From: Hermodice carunculata
Taxonomy: Eukaryota; Annelida; Polychaeta; Eunicida; Amphinomidae
DNA: 64,000 nucleotides
Assembly: GCA_964020975.1 (NCBI GenBank)
Contig: OZ026623.1
Location: 88,148,588-88,212,587 of the forward strand
Direction: 5' to 3'
The notes beneath the pieces are model-generated. The model was not told the origin of the DNA, ran no database searches, and saw only the letters and a list, made by a program, of their open reading frames with translations. Within the stretch, counting starts at the first letter, position 1. Each line of letters starts with the position of its first letter. Shown one piece after another: positions 34,901-45,669 of this stretch. The position numbers and the translations under genes are program-made.

Positions 34901-37900
34901 TCTTGACTTGAATTTTAAGCCATCGAGGCTTTTGGCACACTGTGAACCCTCTCTTGAAAGCCCACACCAAGAAATGATCGAATTGTGCTCTCTCAAAACA
35001 GGTGGTCTTTCACAGGAGGTGCTATAAATAACATACAAAAATACTGTGTAAATTACAGTAGAACCTGCCTACGAGCCCACCTCTGCTACGGGACCACCTG
35101 AGCTAAAGGACCAGTCTCAACATCCCCATTAGCATATTTCAGTTTAATTTTACCTGTCTTAAGGGAGCACCTGTCACAAAAGACCATTTTCACAGGTTTT
35201 GTGGGTGGTCCCTTAAGACAGGTTTCACTGTATCATGAAAGGGTGGTCTTTGAAGGCAGGTGGTCTCTGTTGACAGGGACCACTGTGGTGACCTCTGTCT
35301 AGAGGGGTTTACCTCAAGGGAACGTCCAAAAGCATTCCCTAACAGCAGCTGGTCTCTCATCACAGATAGAAAAACAGAAGCAACACCACTGGAGACCTGT
35401 CAGATATTGCTTCTTATCCCATTTTTATGTAGTTCCTTGGCTTCTGATTGGTTAATAGCCATGAAATGCCTGCCGCACCTAATAGAAATTATGGTATTAC
35501 CCACATAGGGTTGGTATTACTGTAGTAATACCATGCGACACCTAGCGGCTAAAGTGAAAACGGCTCTGACAGGGGAACGCAGACGACAAAATGGCAGAAC
35601 AGGTGCCTTCTTCTGCCAATAAAAGGCGCTAGTAAGTTAGAAACTACATGAAAATGGGATAAATTCGTTACACCCTGGTAGACTGGGTAATACAGCGAGC
35701 ATCTCCCACTCAGGGAATTGGTATTACCCTCGGCTGGCGCCTCGGGTAATACCAGTTCCCTTCGTGGGAGATGCTCGCTGTATTACCGAGTCTACCAGTG
35801 TGTAACTAATATTATTCGGGGCACTGTTGCACACCCTGAAGTGGTGATCGTTGTATTTAAATGTAGCCAAGATTTTGATGGTCATATGACCAGTGACAAA
35901 CCTGATCTTCATCTGAAACTTGTCAATACTCGTCCTTTATTCAAATGCAAAAGAGGTAACCAGTGACACTAATTTGGACATTAAAATCTACAGAAGTGAC
36001 TTTTGATAACAAGATACTGTCAGACTGTATGAACAGATTCGGCTTGATACTCCATGTATGATACACTTATATTTTCATCATCTGAAAAGGACTGTTTAAC
36101 CTTTTGTCTCGATATTTATGCCCTCTGGTCTCAGTCTCTTCTTTCCTGTGGTTTTCAAGACCGGGTCATAACTATGCACCAATTGGACTCCATGTGTTTC
36201 TGTTTTCACAGATGTGCAATTTCTGCACCTTTATGGCCATCATGAAAAGCCATGGCAAAACAGAGACTGAAACTAACCTGTGACTTGCTCACTACTGATG
36301 AAGGTTCCAAATGAGATAGACCAAAATATCTAGGTAAAAGACCTTGAAGTGTTGCTTTTAATTGATGAAAATGTAGTTACATACATTGTATAATTTTTTC
36401 ATATGATACTTGACATCATGCAGGACTCATGAATTTGCTTGTCCCCTAAACCCGGGACAAGTCAAATTCCAATCAGGTCAAGTTGGAACTCCAAAACACT
36501 ACCCCTGGGGGGAACCACAGATTTCAGTTTTTCCAAATGATATTTGCACAGGTGGACAATTCTTCTTGGACAGGGGCTAGGTAAATGCCAGAGTTACTGA
36601 GGACTGCCACTGAAAAACAGAACTGCAGAGCCCTGTATAATGTTTCAGGTGTTTTTGATATTCTATTAATACAATGGTCCCGGGCTTCAAAGACTGCTCT
36701 TGTGAGAGATCACTTGCCTTGAAACACCAAAGTTTCTGGATATTTTAATTTGTACTGTTATAAATTCTGTACCTCTTATGAGAGACCACCCGACTTGAAA
36801 TTCATAATTCCGTCATTCCTAGAGGCGGTCCTTTTAGACAGGTTTCACCGTACATTATGTTCAGGTGTACTGAGATGCTAAGATAAATCACCTGAATTCA
36901 AAGGGCAAAAGCCATCAACAGAAATTCTTTGTTTTCAAGAACACACATCTATCCCTGAAGGTAACGGACTCAAAAAAAAAAAATCTCCAGACGAGACGCT
37001 ACCAAAACTCACCCAAACTGTTCCCACTGGAGCAACATTTCACCATATTGCTTCTGATTTCCTGACAGCATTTTAAACAACGCCAGTGCAGCGTGGGCAA
37101 CCTGCACAGCTATTTTGCCTACTCCCATATTTAGCTCTGAGTTGACCACAAAGACCATCTTGTAGAAGTCGCCCTGATCCAGAAAGCCTTCCAGCTCTGT
37201 CTCCTCCTCACTAGAATCTTCCTCGTCTGGTCCCTGCAAAATACCGGCGGGAATTCAGGCAAAAGAAAGCAATGCAGACTCTTTCATATATTGCTTTTTT
37301 GGTGTAAACTTTGTACCCTCCCCCCCTCCCCCCTTCATTTTGTGGCTGAAAATGTAAAACATTCTATTTTACCCTAATCCTTCCTTTAAACATCTCGAGT
37401 ACTTACCACATTACAATGTCATAAGCTTTAACCATACTTTGAACATTACAGGTAAAATATGGTGAAGAATACATTGATGTTGGACAGTGTGTTTTAGACT
37501 GGTTTTAAATCATCCTGATTCCAAGAAGTTGGGGGTGTCTTTATTGATGAGGGGTGCTGAAGTATAATAGTATTTGTTAATTTGAGCATACAGACATAGA
37601 TAGTTACATAGTACAAATACACACAAGCAGACCTTTCACCGTACATGTCCAACTTTGACTACATCTGTACTTATTTCCTACTGGTTGACAAACTTTACTT
37701 TCACATATTCCGTCCATTCAAAGAATAGATAATACATGTAAGCTGTCATTAGAGCGGACCTACAAAAATATATGCACAACAATTGTGTCCTTCTGAGTAT
37801 GTTAAACTTAATATTTTATAGATATTGCACTGTAATTTCTCAACAGATTTCTGGATGGATGTGTTGTAAAATCATATAAAGATCATAATGGTCACTCACT

Positions 37901-38480
37901 TGGTTTTCCAGTACCCATGACCCAGCCATCTCCACATTGTTATCTGTCTCGTAGAGAGCCTATAACATTAAAAAAAAAAAAAAGCCTATTTTTCAGCCAG
38001 TCTAACTCTTAATGCAATTACAGGTCTCAGAATAGTCTTGTCAATATGCAAGGATTCCTGATATTATATGGAAAGTTTGTAGCATTTCAGAAAATGTTTG
38101 TGCTTTAAAAAACTACATGTTATAGTTTTTCATGAACATTATCCAAATTGTACGGTGACAGGAGTAACTGGTTTATTTTTGGAACAAATTGGTCTTATTG
38201 CCAGGAACTCAAACCTGGGTCCTCATAAACAGTAGTGGCACTAAGTCAGCATATCCCGGCATGCGAAGGTGTGAACACTAAGAAAAACCGACTCTATGCA
38301 AAATTACTTAGTGCTTCTATAGTTCTCTACATTTTTTCTTTTACAGTTCAGTTTTAACCTGTTAACAGGACTCACCCTCACGGCAACGCTGCGTGAGATT
38401 GCAAGTGTATTCATCAAAGAGTTGACATACTCCTCGTTGGGCGTAAACTGCTGGCCGCCACCGTCCCCTGGGCTACTCAT
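31927..38480 (-). CDS. PTRH2: Peptidyl-tRNA hydrolase 2 with N-terminal UBA-like domain (PTRH2 family)
   Basis: Five coding exons on the minus strand: 38480-38376, 37959-37900, 37233-37013, 33745-33631 and 32013-31927. All introns are GT-AG, and together they give 195 residues. Pth2 enzymes release peptides from prematurely dropped peptidyl-tRNA. Residues 12-55 read as a UBA domain (NEEYVNSL, ALYETDNNVEMAGSWVLENQ), a ubiquitin-binding fold, but the usual MGF/MGI loop is replaced by NTLAI. Residues 57-70 are an acidic linker. Residues 78-195 are the Pth2 domain with the GKxAxQxxHA motif (K95, Q99, H102), LQWEQFG, LGLTQYLVHDAGKT (D162, T166) and DQVTGDL near the end. Intron phases are 0, 0, 2, 0. 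The human protein has a membrane anchor where this one has UBA, so a cytosolic location is likely. The start at 38480 is the first ATG of the exon. The exact human ortholog status is inferred. Confidence 0.92.
32060..32247 (-). mobile_element. piggyBac-like MITE, partly eroded, in PTRH2 intron 4
   Basis: In minus orientation it starts TTAACTCTTTCATTGCCACA (from 32247), then GAGTCAACAGCTTTCC, a 20-odd-base loop, GAAAGCTGTTGACC, TAGGCATGTTGGTACCTAAA and GAATATGAATCTGG. These are the family blocks in order. The second terminal repeat, expected near 32007, is not recognisable. That position lies at the acceptor of the last PTRH2 exon, so the element abuts the exon. Confidence 0.75.
33545..33618. 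repeat. Minisatellite of CACATGCAAT units
   Basis: AATCACATGCACATGC and shorter CACATGCA/CACACAATCA variants repeat over about 74 bp. The block lies only 12 bases inside the intron beyond the donor of PTRH2 exon 4 (33630). Confidence 0.85.
34010..34200. repeat. Tandem duplication, period about 125 bp
   Basis: GATGCCTCTCTGGTATAAAT at 34010 recurs as GATGCATCTCTGGTATAAAT at 34135. Both continue to TTCTATCTCYWAGRGTTCTA and GAGATATGCTKCCA. The flanks carry GTGACCTTGAAAATATGTCA and CAAGGTCA. It lies inside PTRH2 intron 3. Confidence 0.8.
34619..34830 (+). mobile_element. TACTGTAAATTGC-type MITE, cleanest copy
   Basis: TA + CTGTAAATTGCTTTAATTTC at the left and AAATAAAGCAATTTACAG + TA at the right: terminal inverted repeats with a TA duplication. 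The interior is a run of GTGAAA words (CCGTGAAAATAAAAACACAG, GTGAAATAGTATTTTAACAT). It lies inside PTRH2 intron 3. Other copies are at 8595-8815 and 10753-10918. Confidence 0.85.
35054..35232. mobile_element. Mariner-like MITE in PTRH2 intron 3
   Basis: TA + CAGTAGAACCTGCCTACGAG at the left and CCTTAAGACAGGTTTCACTG + TA at the right, with GGACCACCTG/GGTGGTCC inside. More GGTGGTCT words from a broken relative surround it at 34918-35045 and 35240-35310. Confidence 0.8.
35667..35806. repeat. 140-bp near-perfect palindrome in PTRH2 intron 3
   Basis: The left arm 35667-35733 (GTTACACCCTGGTAGACTGG onward) and right arm 35740-35806 pair over about 66 bp with about six mismatches, around a six-base centre. 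The arms include GGTAATACAGCGAGCATCTC and GGTATTACCC. A further GGTATTACTGTAGTAATACC palindrome sits at 35512-35531, so the whole 35450-35810 block may be one foldback element. Confidence 0.9.
36670..36852. mobile_element. Mariner-like MITE in PTRH2 intron 3
   Basis: TA + CAATGGTCCCGGGCTTCAAA at the left and CCTTTTAGACAGGTTTCACCG + TA at the right. The interior GAGAGATCACTTG and GAGAGACCACCCG blocks repeat the family's GACCACC theme. It ends about 160 bases from exon 3. Confidence 0.7.
38185..38275 (-). repeat. Possible tRNA-derived SINE head in PTRH2 intron 1
   Basis: Read on the minus strand: GCCGGGATA, a weak A-box TGACTTAGTGC, then GGACCCAGGTTTGAGTTCCTGG. The last makes a perfect five-pair T-arm-like stem (CCAGG/CCTGG) with a B-box match at 9 of 11 positions. 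The A-to-B spacing (22) is shorter than in a tRNA, so this is at best a shortened relic. No tail or target duplication is seen. Confidence 0.35.
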
Positions 38481-38599
38481 ACTGATCTTGTTATTTCTGC
38501 ACCACCGTCAGTTAGAAAATCTAGAAGAAAAAACAAGAGGACTGTGTAAGTCATGTGCTCAGCAAACCCAATGCATCAACAAAATGGTGTGGTCCTGTG

Positions 38600-40200
38600 A
38601 CCTTTGTAAAAGGTCAAGGTCACCTTTGTGTTATACATGAAATCAAGTACTTGATCAACGGTCAAAGTCCTATTTAACTCAAATAGTTCTTAAGTGATCA
38701 AGTGAACAGTAAAATTCATGAAGGTGACCATGTGACATATCGGGGACAAAGTCAAGGTCACTCAAGTACTGTTCAATAGGCAAGGGCAAGAACAGAAGGT
38801 TCAAGAACTGCCTAAAAGAGGGCACTGGAGGGCTAGGGTTGTGTATTCCCATAGCTTTACATTGTAATTTGCAACTTAATAACTTGAAAACCACTGCACA
38901 TAGAAACACCACATTTCAGACACTAACTCTAGATGCATAACTTAATACCTCACAAAAATCATAAAACCACAGCTACAAACCTGACTTGTTTATTTAAGGT
39001 TGCTTTAGCATAGAAAATAATGGGAATACACAGCTCTAGCCCTGCAAATGTTTGTGTATTCAATTGTGTATTGGGGCGAATACACACCTTTGAGCTAATT
39101 CTGACCTTTCCTACTCTGGACCACATAAAGAACCACAAGCATCGAAGTTCCTGGTCAAACAGTTCTGAAATTATCACCTGAACAGTAAAACTCTGGAAGT
39201 GTCCCTGAGACCTTGGGAATGAAGTCAAGATTACCATATTCTGTGATCAGCGATCTCCGGTAATGCCATCTGGTGAACAACTTTCTTTGACTCTGCCACA
39301 CAGAACATTTCTACCAAGTTTCAGCATAGTCCGGTGGATTGTTTTCGAGAAGTCAAAAATAGCTTTAACACACAAAAATTCATTCAAAAATAGAAAAAAA
39401 TTGCATTGCCACCTGTTGCTAAATTGACGACTAGGGATGGCTTGATGTGTCCCCATTTTGAATCAATTTGCCATACAGTTCCAGAGCACATTTTTTAATT
39501 TGGTGGCATAAAAAGAACACAAGAAATCATAAAAATCCAAAAATAACCAGCGCATGAACATTTGAAGAAACTTGGTGCAGACCCACCCTGGATTTATGCC
39601 CATCAAGTTTGCAGTAGATCTGGCTTATGGTTTTAGAGAATTAGCCAAAAATGTAAGTTACCATTGCAATCCACATTGACTTACATAGTTATCACTTGGA
39701 ATGCATGCATTGAGAAATAAGTACCGAAACTGAAAAATTCACGAAAAATTGGGGATCCACAGTAAGGCGAGCTTGTGAACAACTGTGTCAGATCCTTTCA
39801 CAAGGAACATTTCCACCAAGTCTCAGCATAAAGTGAGGGATGGTTTGGGGGACGAATTCAAAAATAGTGAAAACACATAAAGATTTTTTCAAAAAGAAAA
39901 GAAAAATATTGCAGTGTCACCTGCTAAACAAAGTAAAGTCTTTGGGTCCTCAGAAGTGTTCATATGCAGTTTAGAAGGAATTGGTTCAAAGGCACTTCAA
40001 GAGAAGGAGACTTCATATTAATATTCTGAGTATAAATAAACAAACAAAATTTGATTCAAAATTGAAAGATCACTTGACCACAATCATTCACAGAAGCTTG
40101 GTAGAATTTCACCAATGGTAAATCCCTACCAAGTTTGCAGATGATCCAGCCAATAGTTTTGGAGGAGTCAAAATGTCAATTGGATGGATGGATGGTGGAC
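38600..40200. repeat. Low-copy tandem repeat with period near 500 bp
   Basis: Three paired blocks show the period. GTGAACAGTAAAATTCATGA at 38702 recurs as CTGAACAGTAAAACTCTGGA at 39178. ACATTTCTACCAAGTTTCAG at 39306 recurs as ACATTTCCACCAAGTCTCAG near 39807. CATCAAGTTTGCAGTAGATC at 39601 recurs as TACCAAGTTTGCAGATGATC near 40128. AAGGTCAAGGTCACC words lie at the right flank of PTRH2. No coding pattern is present. Confidence 0.6.
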
Positions 40201-40829
40201 AGAGATCAACTACAAAAGTTCAGCTGATGGATAATTCAGGTGAGGTAAGAAGGAAACCAAGCAGACAGTAAGTTTGGGGTCATGTGACATAAGTGTACCA
40301 AACATTACAATTATGATACTGGTAAGTTGGAGCGCCAACAGCCAATGGAATGTCAGAGCATGTATATGTGATACTTCCAACCTGATGAAAAAGCAACTGA
40401 ATCCAGACTGGGCCAGTAGGCTTTTCAGGATAATTAACCTGTAGAGCATTGGGTGGCCACATACTGCTAATACTTTTGTATATAGTAAGCTTCAGCTGAA
40501 GACCATTGGGATAAAAGTGAGCATTTCAATCATCAGTATGTGTTTCCTAGATTCAAACTTCTTCCATTTCCTCCAGTGCAGAAACTGTTAAACTGTGCTA
40601 TGTCTTGTTTTCACATTGAATGGCACAGCCCTAACCTCAGAAATATTTAATAACTTTGTATTGCTTGGGCTTGACTGAAGGGATATGACTGACATACATC
40701 AGAAGATATCTGTCCTCAGTACAGTGACACCTCCAAGCATGCCTCCAGTTGAGCAAAGCTTGGTAGAAACCTCCACTATCATTATTCTGTTCATGATATT
40801 TCACAAAGTTCTATACCTGTATCCAAATC

Positions 40830-40965
40830 CAGGGCAAGAATTTCGCAAAATTTTGTGAGAATCTATTTGGACTTCTGTCATTTAGTTTTCTTTTTAAAGA
40901 AAGACAAGTTAAGGAGAATCTTTACGAGAATGGATTCTCGAGTTCTCGCCGAAATTCTGGCCTTG
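40830..40965. mobile_element. 136-bp hAT-like MITE, copy 2
   Basis: CAGGGCAAGAATTTCGCAAA at the left and CCGAAATTCTGGCCTTG at the right. Reverse-complemented, it aligns along its full length with 7534-7669 (shared GAATCTATTCTCG/GAATCCATTCTCG and AACTTGTCTTTCTTTAA), and both are exactly 136 bp. Flanking AAATCC occurs on both sides, but an 8-bp target duplication in register is not clear. Confidence 0.8.
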
Positions 40966-41750
40966 AAATCCCTGTATGCAGCTTACACACTTGGGAACCA
41001 CAAACAACCTCGAACATGTCAATAAAAAAAAATCAAGTAAAATTTAATTAACCTGACTAGCCATGTCTCTAACATGTCTATGATAACAACACACCTGAAT
41101 ATGCAACTCAACATGGTCAAATATTAGTGTAAGAATATGAAACTTGTTGTCAAGTAGCAGATCGCAATATCTAAGAACAATGTTGACATTAGAATTAATA
41201 CATGCTGAAATTTTGTTGCATATACATGTACCATTTATTGTCTAGCTGATACAAAAATCTTGGTATTAATTTGTTTGGTCATAAGATTACTGAGGAATAA
41301 CCTGTGCTTGCAAACACACATTGATTACTTGCCAAGCACAAACACACTAATTGATTACGTTTAGGATTTAGTTTCAATTAACTTTCCAAGTAACTTATCT
41401 TCCAGTTTTCATGCTTAATACTATGCACATAGAAAACAGTTTAGTACTGAGTGCACTGTAAAATTTATGTCACATTTCAATTCAAAATTTAATCAAAACC
41501 ATTACTATGTTTTATGACATATATGAATTTCTATGTTTTGTTTTTTTTAGTATTTTAGATATTTAACTGAAATTTAACTTTCACTATTTTTGACAAAGTT
41601 CCAGTTAAACCTAATAGTATAAAATACCCTTTCATTGTGTTGATTTTACTGTTTGGTGAAAAAGCAAAATAAGCAAAATCATTTACATTTGCTTAGTTCC
41701 TCCCTGTTCAAAGCATAGAAACAGAGCTTGCTACCAAATGGCAAAAAGGA

Positions 41751-41991
41751 TTAACTCTTACAGAGCCAATTTAGAGACTGAGTCAACAGCTTTCCTTGGG
41801 GCACTTTCTGCCCATTGCGCAGAAAGTGCCCCAAGGAAAGCTGTTGACCTGGACCAAATTTTTCACTGGGAACATAGGCATGCTGGTACTTGAATGAAAG
41901 GTCTTTTAATGAGGAATATGAATCTGGAACCATTACAGTAATCCAGCTTCATCAGCACAGCTTAAGCCGTGACTGGCACTCAAAGGGTTAA
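41751..41991 (+). mobile_element. piggyBac-like MITE with 30-bp perfect hairpin core (reference copy)
   Basis: TTAA at 41751-41754 and 41988-41991 bound a 241-bp unit. The ends are CTCTTACAGAGCCA and, read inward from the right, CCCTTTGAGTGCCA. TTAA sites with CCCTTT-type ends are typical of piggyBac elements; there is no room for a transposase. The core is a 30-bp perfect stem: left arm 41782-41811 starting GTCAACAGCTTTCC, seven-base loop CCATTGC, right arm 41819-41848. The inner half of the stem (TTGGGGCACTTTCTGC) is not shared with other copies. Downstream blocks include CATAGGCATGCTGGTACTTG and GAATATGAATCTGG. Confidence 0.85.
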
Positions 41992-42118
41992 TTGCCATAC
42001 ATGTGGCCCATGCCCATTCATGACTGATGTGCAGCATCACACCATGTATGATCAACATGGATCAAGTACAGCAAGTGTTTGTATTGCCACAGATATACTG
42101 GTGTTCTAGAAATTTTTG

Positions 42119-42300
42119 AGAGTGTTTAATTTCGTGCAAACTCATTTTTTCTCAAATTACAGAATTTTTGCACACTTTCATTTCATGCAAACTCAATTTT
42201 TCTCAAATTACAGAATTTTTGCACACTTTAATTTCGTGCAATCCAAAGACATACAATGTAGGGATACAATGCAACTTATTTTTGTGCATTTTAATTTCGC
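42119..42300. repeat. Tandem repeat of about 60 bp, TTTCGTGCAAACTCA units
   Basis: TTCGTGCAAACTCATTTTTT and TTCATGCAAACTCAATTTTT, each followed by CTCAAATTACAGAATTTTTG and CACACTTTMATTTC, lie about 60 bases apart. A third partial unit follows at 42233 and 42290. Confidence 0.8.
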
Positions 42301-42639
42301 GCTTTGGGTAGTAGTGCGAAAAGCAGGAAATGAAATTGAGCATGAAAAGTTCTAAAACTATCTTTTTTTTTTGTGCACTTTAGACTGCCTAATTTTTACT
42401 GTTATTGTGTTAAAAAATGGGACATTGACAATAAAAGCATGGAGTTTCACATGGATTTCAGTTTGGCAGTCTAGTGTTGTCAACACCAGAATGCCAAAAC
42501 TGCAATCCATATTTAACTGCTGGTTATTGATTTTGCAAGGCAAAATCAAATGTCTCATAATGGAATATTTTGTCTCTAAGAAGAGAACTGATCATTTCAT
42601 AGAAACCAAATCTGCATATTAAGTAACTCTGTGAAGTTG

Positions 42640-42960
42640 AGAATTAGGTCAAGGTGACCCACGTACAATCTCAACCTACCTGGGACTCACTCAGACATGA
42701 ACATGCGATCCTACCAAGTTTTACAAGCATTTGTATCTAGTTCTTCAGTACTGGCACATGGAAACCAATTTCAAACAAGCGATCCTGTGACCTTAAAAAT
42801 TACCTCAATGTCCCCAGATAACACTACAACCTGGGTCTCACCCAAACCCATTTATAATCCTTCCAAGTCTCACCAAGTTTTGTGTAGGTCTAAAGCAGTT
42901 AGTGCACATAAGTGGTACTGTTCATCTTCAGAATTATGTCAAGGTCACCCCCCCCCACAC
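42640..42960. repeat. Two-unit AGGTCA-rich repeat, period about 165 bp
   Basis: AGGTCAAGGTGACCC at 42648, CTACCAAGTTTTACAAGC at 42712, GTGACCTTAAAAATTACCTC at 42787, CTCACCAAGTTTTGTGTAGG near 42872 and TGTCAAGGTCACCC at 42938. The arrangement and words resemble the 10.3-11.15 kb array, but the units are not the same sequence. Confidence 0.5.
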
Positions 42961-43111
42961 ACACACACACAGTTACAGTCACATGCATACTGTCACCTGC
43001 TTTACAAAACAGTACATGTACTCGGGTACTTATGGGTGAAGAAGAAAGCATAGTGGAAGCAGAACTTGTTTTTGGCACGACCTAGCACATCACACCAGTC
43101 ACACACCTGTG

Positions 43112-43530
43112 ACTCTTTCAGTGCCAGAGTTTGGACTCAGTCAACAGCTTTCCTCAGGGTGCCTTGGGTGCACTCTGCCCCAACTTAGTGTGTCAAGGAA
43201 AGCTGTTGACCTGAACTATTATATTCTATGTAACTTTAGGCATGCCGGTACTTGAATCAAAAGCTTTTTTTACAAGGAACATGAATCTAGCACCCTTGTC
43301 ATAATTCAGAGCAGTCTGTCAGTCGACTTTAGTCACCAGGGATGAAAGTGACTCTGTTGAAAAAAAAAAAAATATGAAACCATACCTCAGCCCTTCAGTT
43401 TTTACCAGATTAAGGTTTTCCGGGCAAAAAGGACATCACTTTCTTCTTTGACTTTTCAGAAAAAAAATGAATTCCTGAAAAAAGACTGAAGACTTTCATC
43501 CTTGATCACATTTGGCACTGAAAAAGTTAA
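43112..43530 (+). mobile_element. piggyBac-like MITE carrying a second inserted MITE
   Basis: Left end CTCTTTCAGTGCCAGAG (the TTAA is worn). Right end CACTGAAAAAG + TTAA at 43527-43530. The core arms are GTCAACAGCTTTCCT (43140-43154) and AAGGAAAGCTGTTGAC (43195-43210). The 40-base middle does not pair across like the 41.8 kb copy. TAGGCATGCCGGTACTTGAA and AACATGAATCTAG follow in family order. Removing the inner insert at 43337-43504 leaves about 250 bp. Confidence 0.8.
43337..43504. mobile_element. 168-bp CAGGGATGAAAGT inverted-repeat element nested in a MITE
   Basis: CAGGGATGAAAGTGACTCTG at the left and ACTTTCATCCTTG at the right form a 13-bp terminal inverted repeat with one mismatch. The CAGGG start suggests a hAT-like element. 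The family of the host MITE continues on either side (TTAGTCAC | TTTGGCACTG). The target duplication is unclear. Confidence 0.6.
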
Positions 43531-44926
43531 AACTCAGAAAAAAAAATCTGTATTTGATATACAACACTAAATTCCATTTGTGACCCTCCTATAAATGATT
43601 CATAAAAAGTTTATCTGATGAGACACATAACATTTATAATGAGCAGAATTAAACTGAACAATGTGTTTTAATTGTGTATCTGATGGGTTGCAGCACCCAT
43701 GAAGCCCCCAAACTGGGAAAATGACTCCTTTCCAGATTATGTAGCATATGTAAACACTGGTAAACACAACAGAATTGAACAAAGAAGTTCTCTACAACCT
43801 AGCTGGCCTTTGAAGAACACGTGGTAAGACTTGCACAATCTTTAAGCTTATGGAATCTATCACGATAACATGCATGAACGACAATGTTTTTAACCTCATT
43901 CTTTTACTGGGCAAAGACTGCTCTTACAGTATAGGGACAAGAATGTGACTCATTGTGACAGTCACATAATGGGTTAGCATCACAAAACTCTAACAAAGGT
44001 CAGGGTGTGAAAATTCCTGTGATCCTATTGTCCCGGACAAGTGACATCCTTTTGACAAGTGATGTGCAAATTTCACTTGTAACATGGACAAGTAATTTTT
44101 ATCGGCAAAATTCGTCATCTGTTAAATTTTAAATTTTGTTGGCATAACAGACACATAAAGTCATTGTATGATAAGGATTTCTACTAAAAAATGATTTCTT
44201 AAACTGAAACTTACGTACACTTCATTACCACAAGTGATATTATGACAACAGGACAAGTAAAAATTTTGTGTCACTTATCCTACAGACCAGATGTTTCAAA
44301 AGAAGTTTTCTTGCCTTGGAGGTAGAATAGAATATACAGGCATGCATGAAGGTGCCAGGCTGCACAAGCTGCATGCAAGGCATACAAGTTTGGCCATGGG
44401 CTTAGCTGCACCTACTTTCCTCTGGTTATCACCCCTTCTCGGATTCACTGTGATGTCACAGAGAAGACTAAGATCAGTCAATGCAAACCTTGCTACCCAA
44501 TCACTTACATGTTAAATTTCATGTTTTCAAATCAATCATTAATATACACCCTGGACTTCCAAACTTAGGTAATGAAGCGGGAAAGATCGAATGCACTAAT
44601 AAGCCCAGTTGTGGCAAAACTACGTTGATGAAAAGTTGGACTTTGAGAAGGTTTTCTTCAGACACATTTTACAAAGAATGTACAGGATGCTTTGGTATGA
44701 TGTCAACTCATTTGATGTGGATGCAGATCAGCTATTTACACCTTTTCATTGGCTGAGCAGTGCAGCTGCCAGCATGGTGAATTGAAGAATATCATACCGA
44801 TTTACTCTGGAGAAATATGGCTTCTTGTCTTTTATAGTTTTACAGATAAATACTTAACAGAAACAAACTAAACAAGTATGATAATTTTAAAGAAATGTTT
44901 GAAAGCAGGGTCTAAAAATGTCCTAC

Positions 44927-45042
44927 CCTAAAGTATCATTTTCAAGTTTCACATGCCACAGATATTTCAAGCCAGGATTGGTGCCTTGCTGATTTCGTAC
45001 AAACTTCTCCACATCTGTGTGAACCAAACCATTCATCCTCAC
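44927..45042 (-). CDS. Candidate internal exon of an unrecognised minus-strand gene
   Basis: Read on the minus strand it gives DVEKFVRNQQGTNPGLKYLW followed by HVKLENDTLG, a charge-balanced, protein-like sequence. It is bounded by a possible acceptor (GGCCAG at 45043, or CACACAG at 45015) and a possible donor TTTAGG|GTAGGA at 44927/44926. If not spliced there, the frame stops two codons later. The acceptor at 45043 would be in phase with the candidate first exon at 46470-46423. I do not recognise the protein. The polypyrimidine tract before the acceptor is poor, so confidence is low. Confidence 0.25.
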
Positions 45043-45669
45043 CTGGCCTACTCCTGATCATCTTACTTTGGCCCTTGCTGTTCATGACGCTAATTAATGC
45101 TTCACATGAGGCCACTCTGACTCTGCCTGTTTAGACTCCTCTCTGGTTAATTTCCTTTTTTGTTCTGAGTGGACTTCTTTTTGCATAGACTTCATCTCCA
45201 AAGTTTATTTTCAAAGACTCCTCTGGGGTCTTTTTCTCAGTGCTAGTGGCCCTGGGTTTTCTCTCTCTCTCTCTCTCTCTCTTTTTTACAAGAGTTTAAC
45301 TTGGAAGAATTTCTGTCCAAGTTCTCTACTCTTTATGTTTTACCAAAACGACAAAGTACTCGGTAGTCAAATGAATTCATGTGTCTCATTGACTAAGTAC
45401 CCAATCTGATCTTTGGACTGCCTGGCATATTTGGCTTCACAGTTTTATAAATACACCATTTTGTCATGGTAAGTGACCCCTAACATCCCATAAGGCATAA
45501 CAACAAGTCAATCACAGCAAACACAGAGGACTCAAACAATGGCAACAATGATCTTTAATGTTTTCTGGTTGAATGATACTTTTCTATCTGCTATTTGATT
45601 AAAAAAATTGCTGTAGATTGTTCACATAAATATACATTGTTTTCAGAGTCTAAGCAACTTCTTTATGTA

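Noticed and set aside
42697-43053. 118-codon plus-strand frame
   Set aside because: It coincides with the AGGTCA repeat units and a CA/C-run, and has no domain signature.
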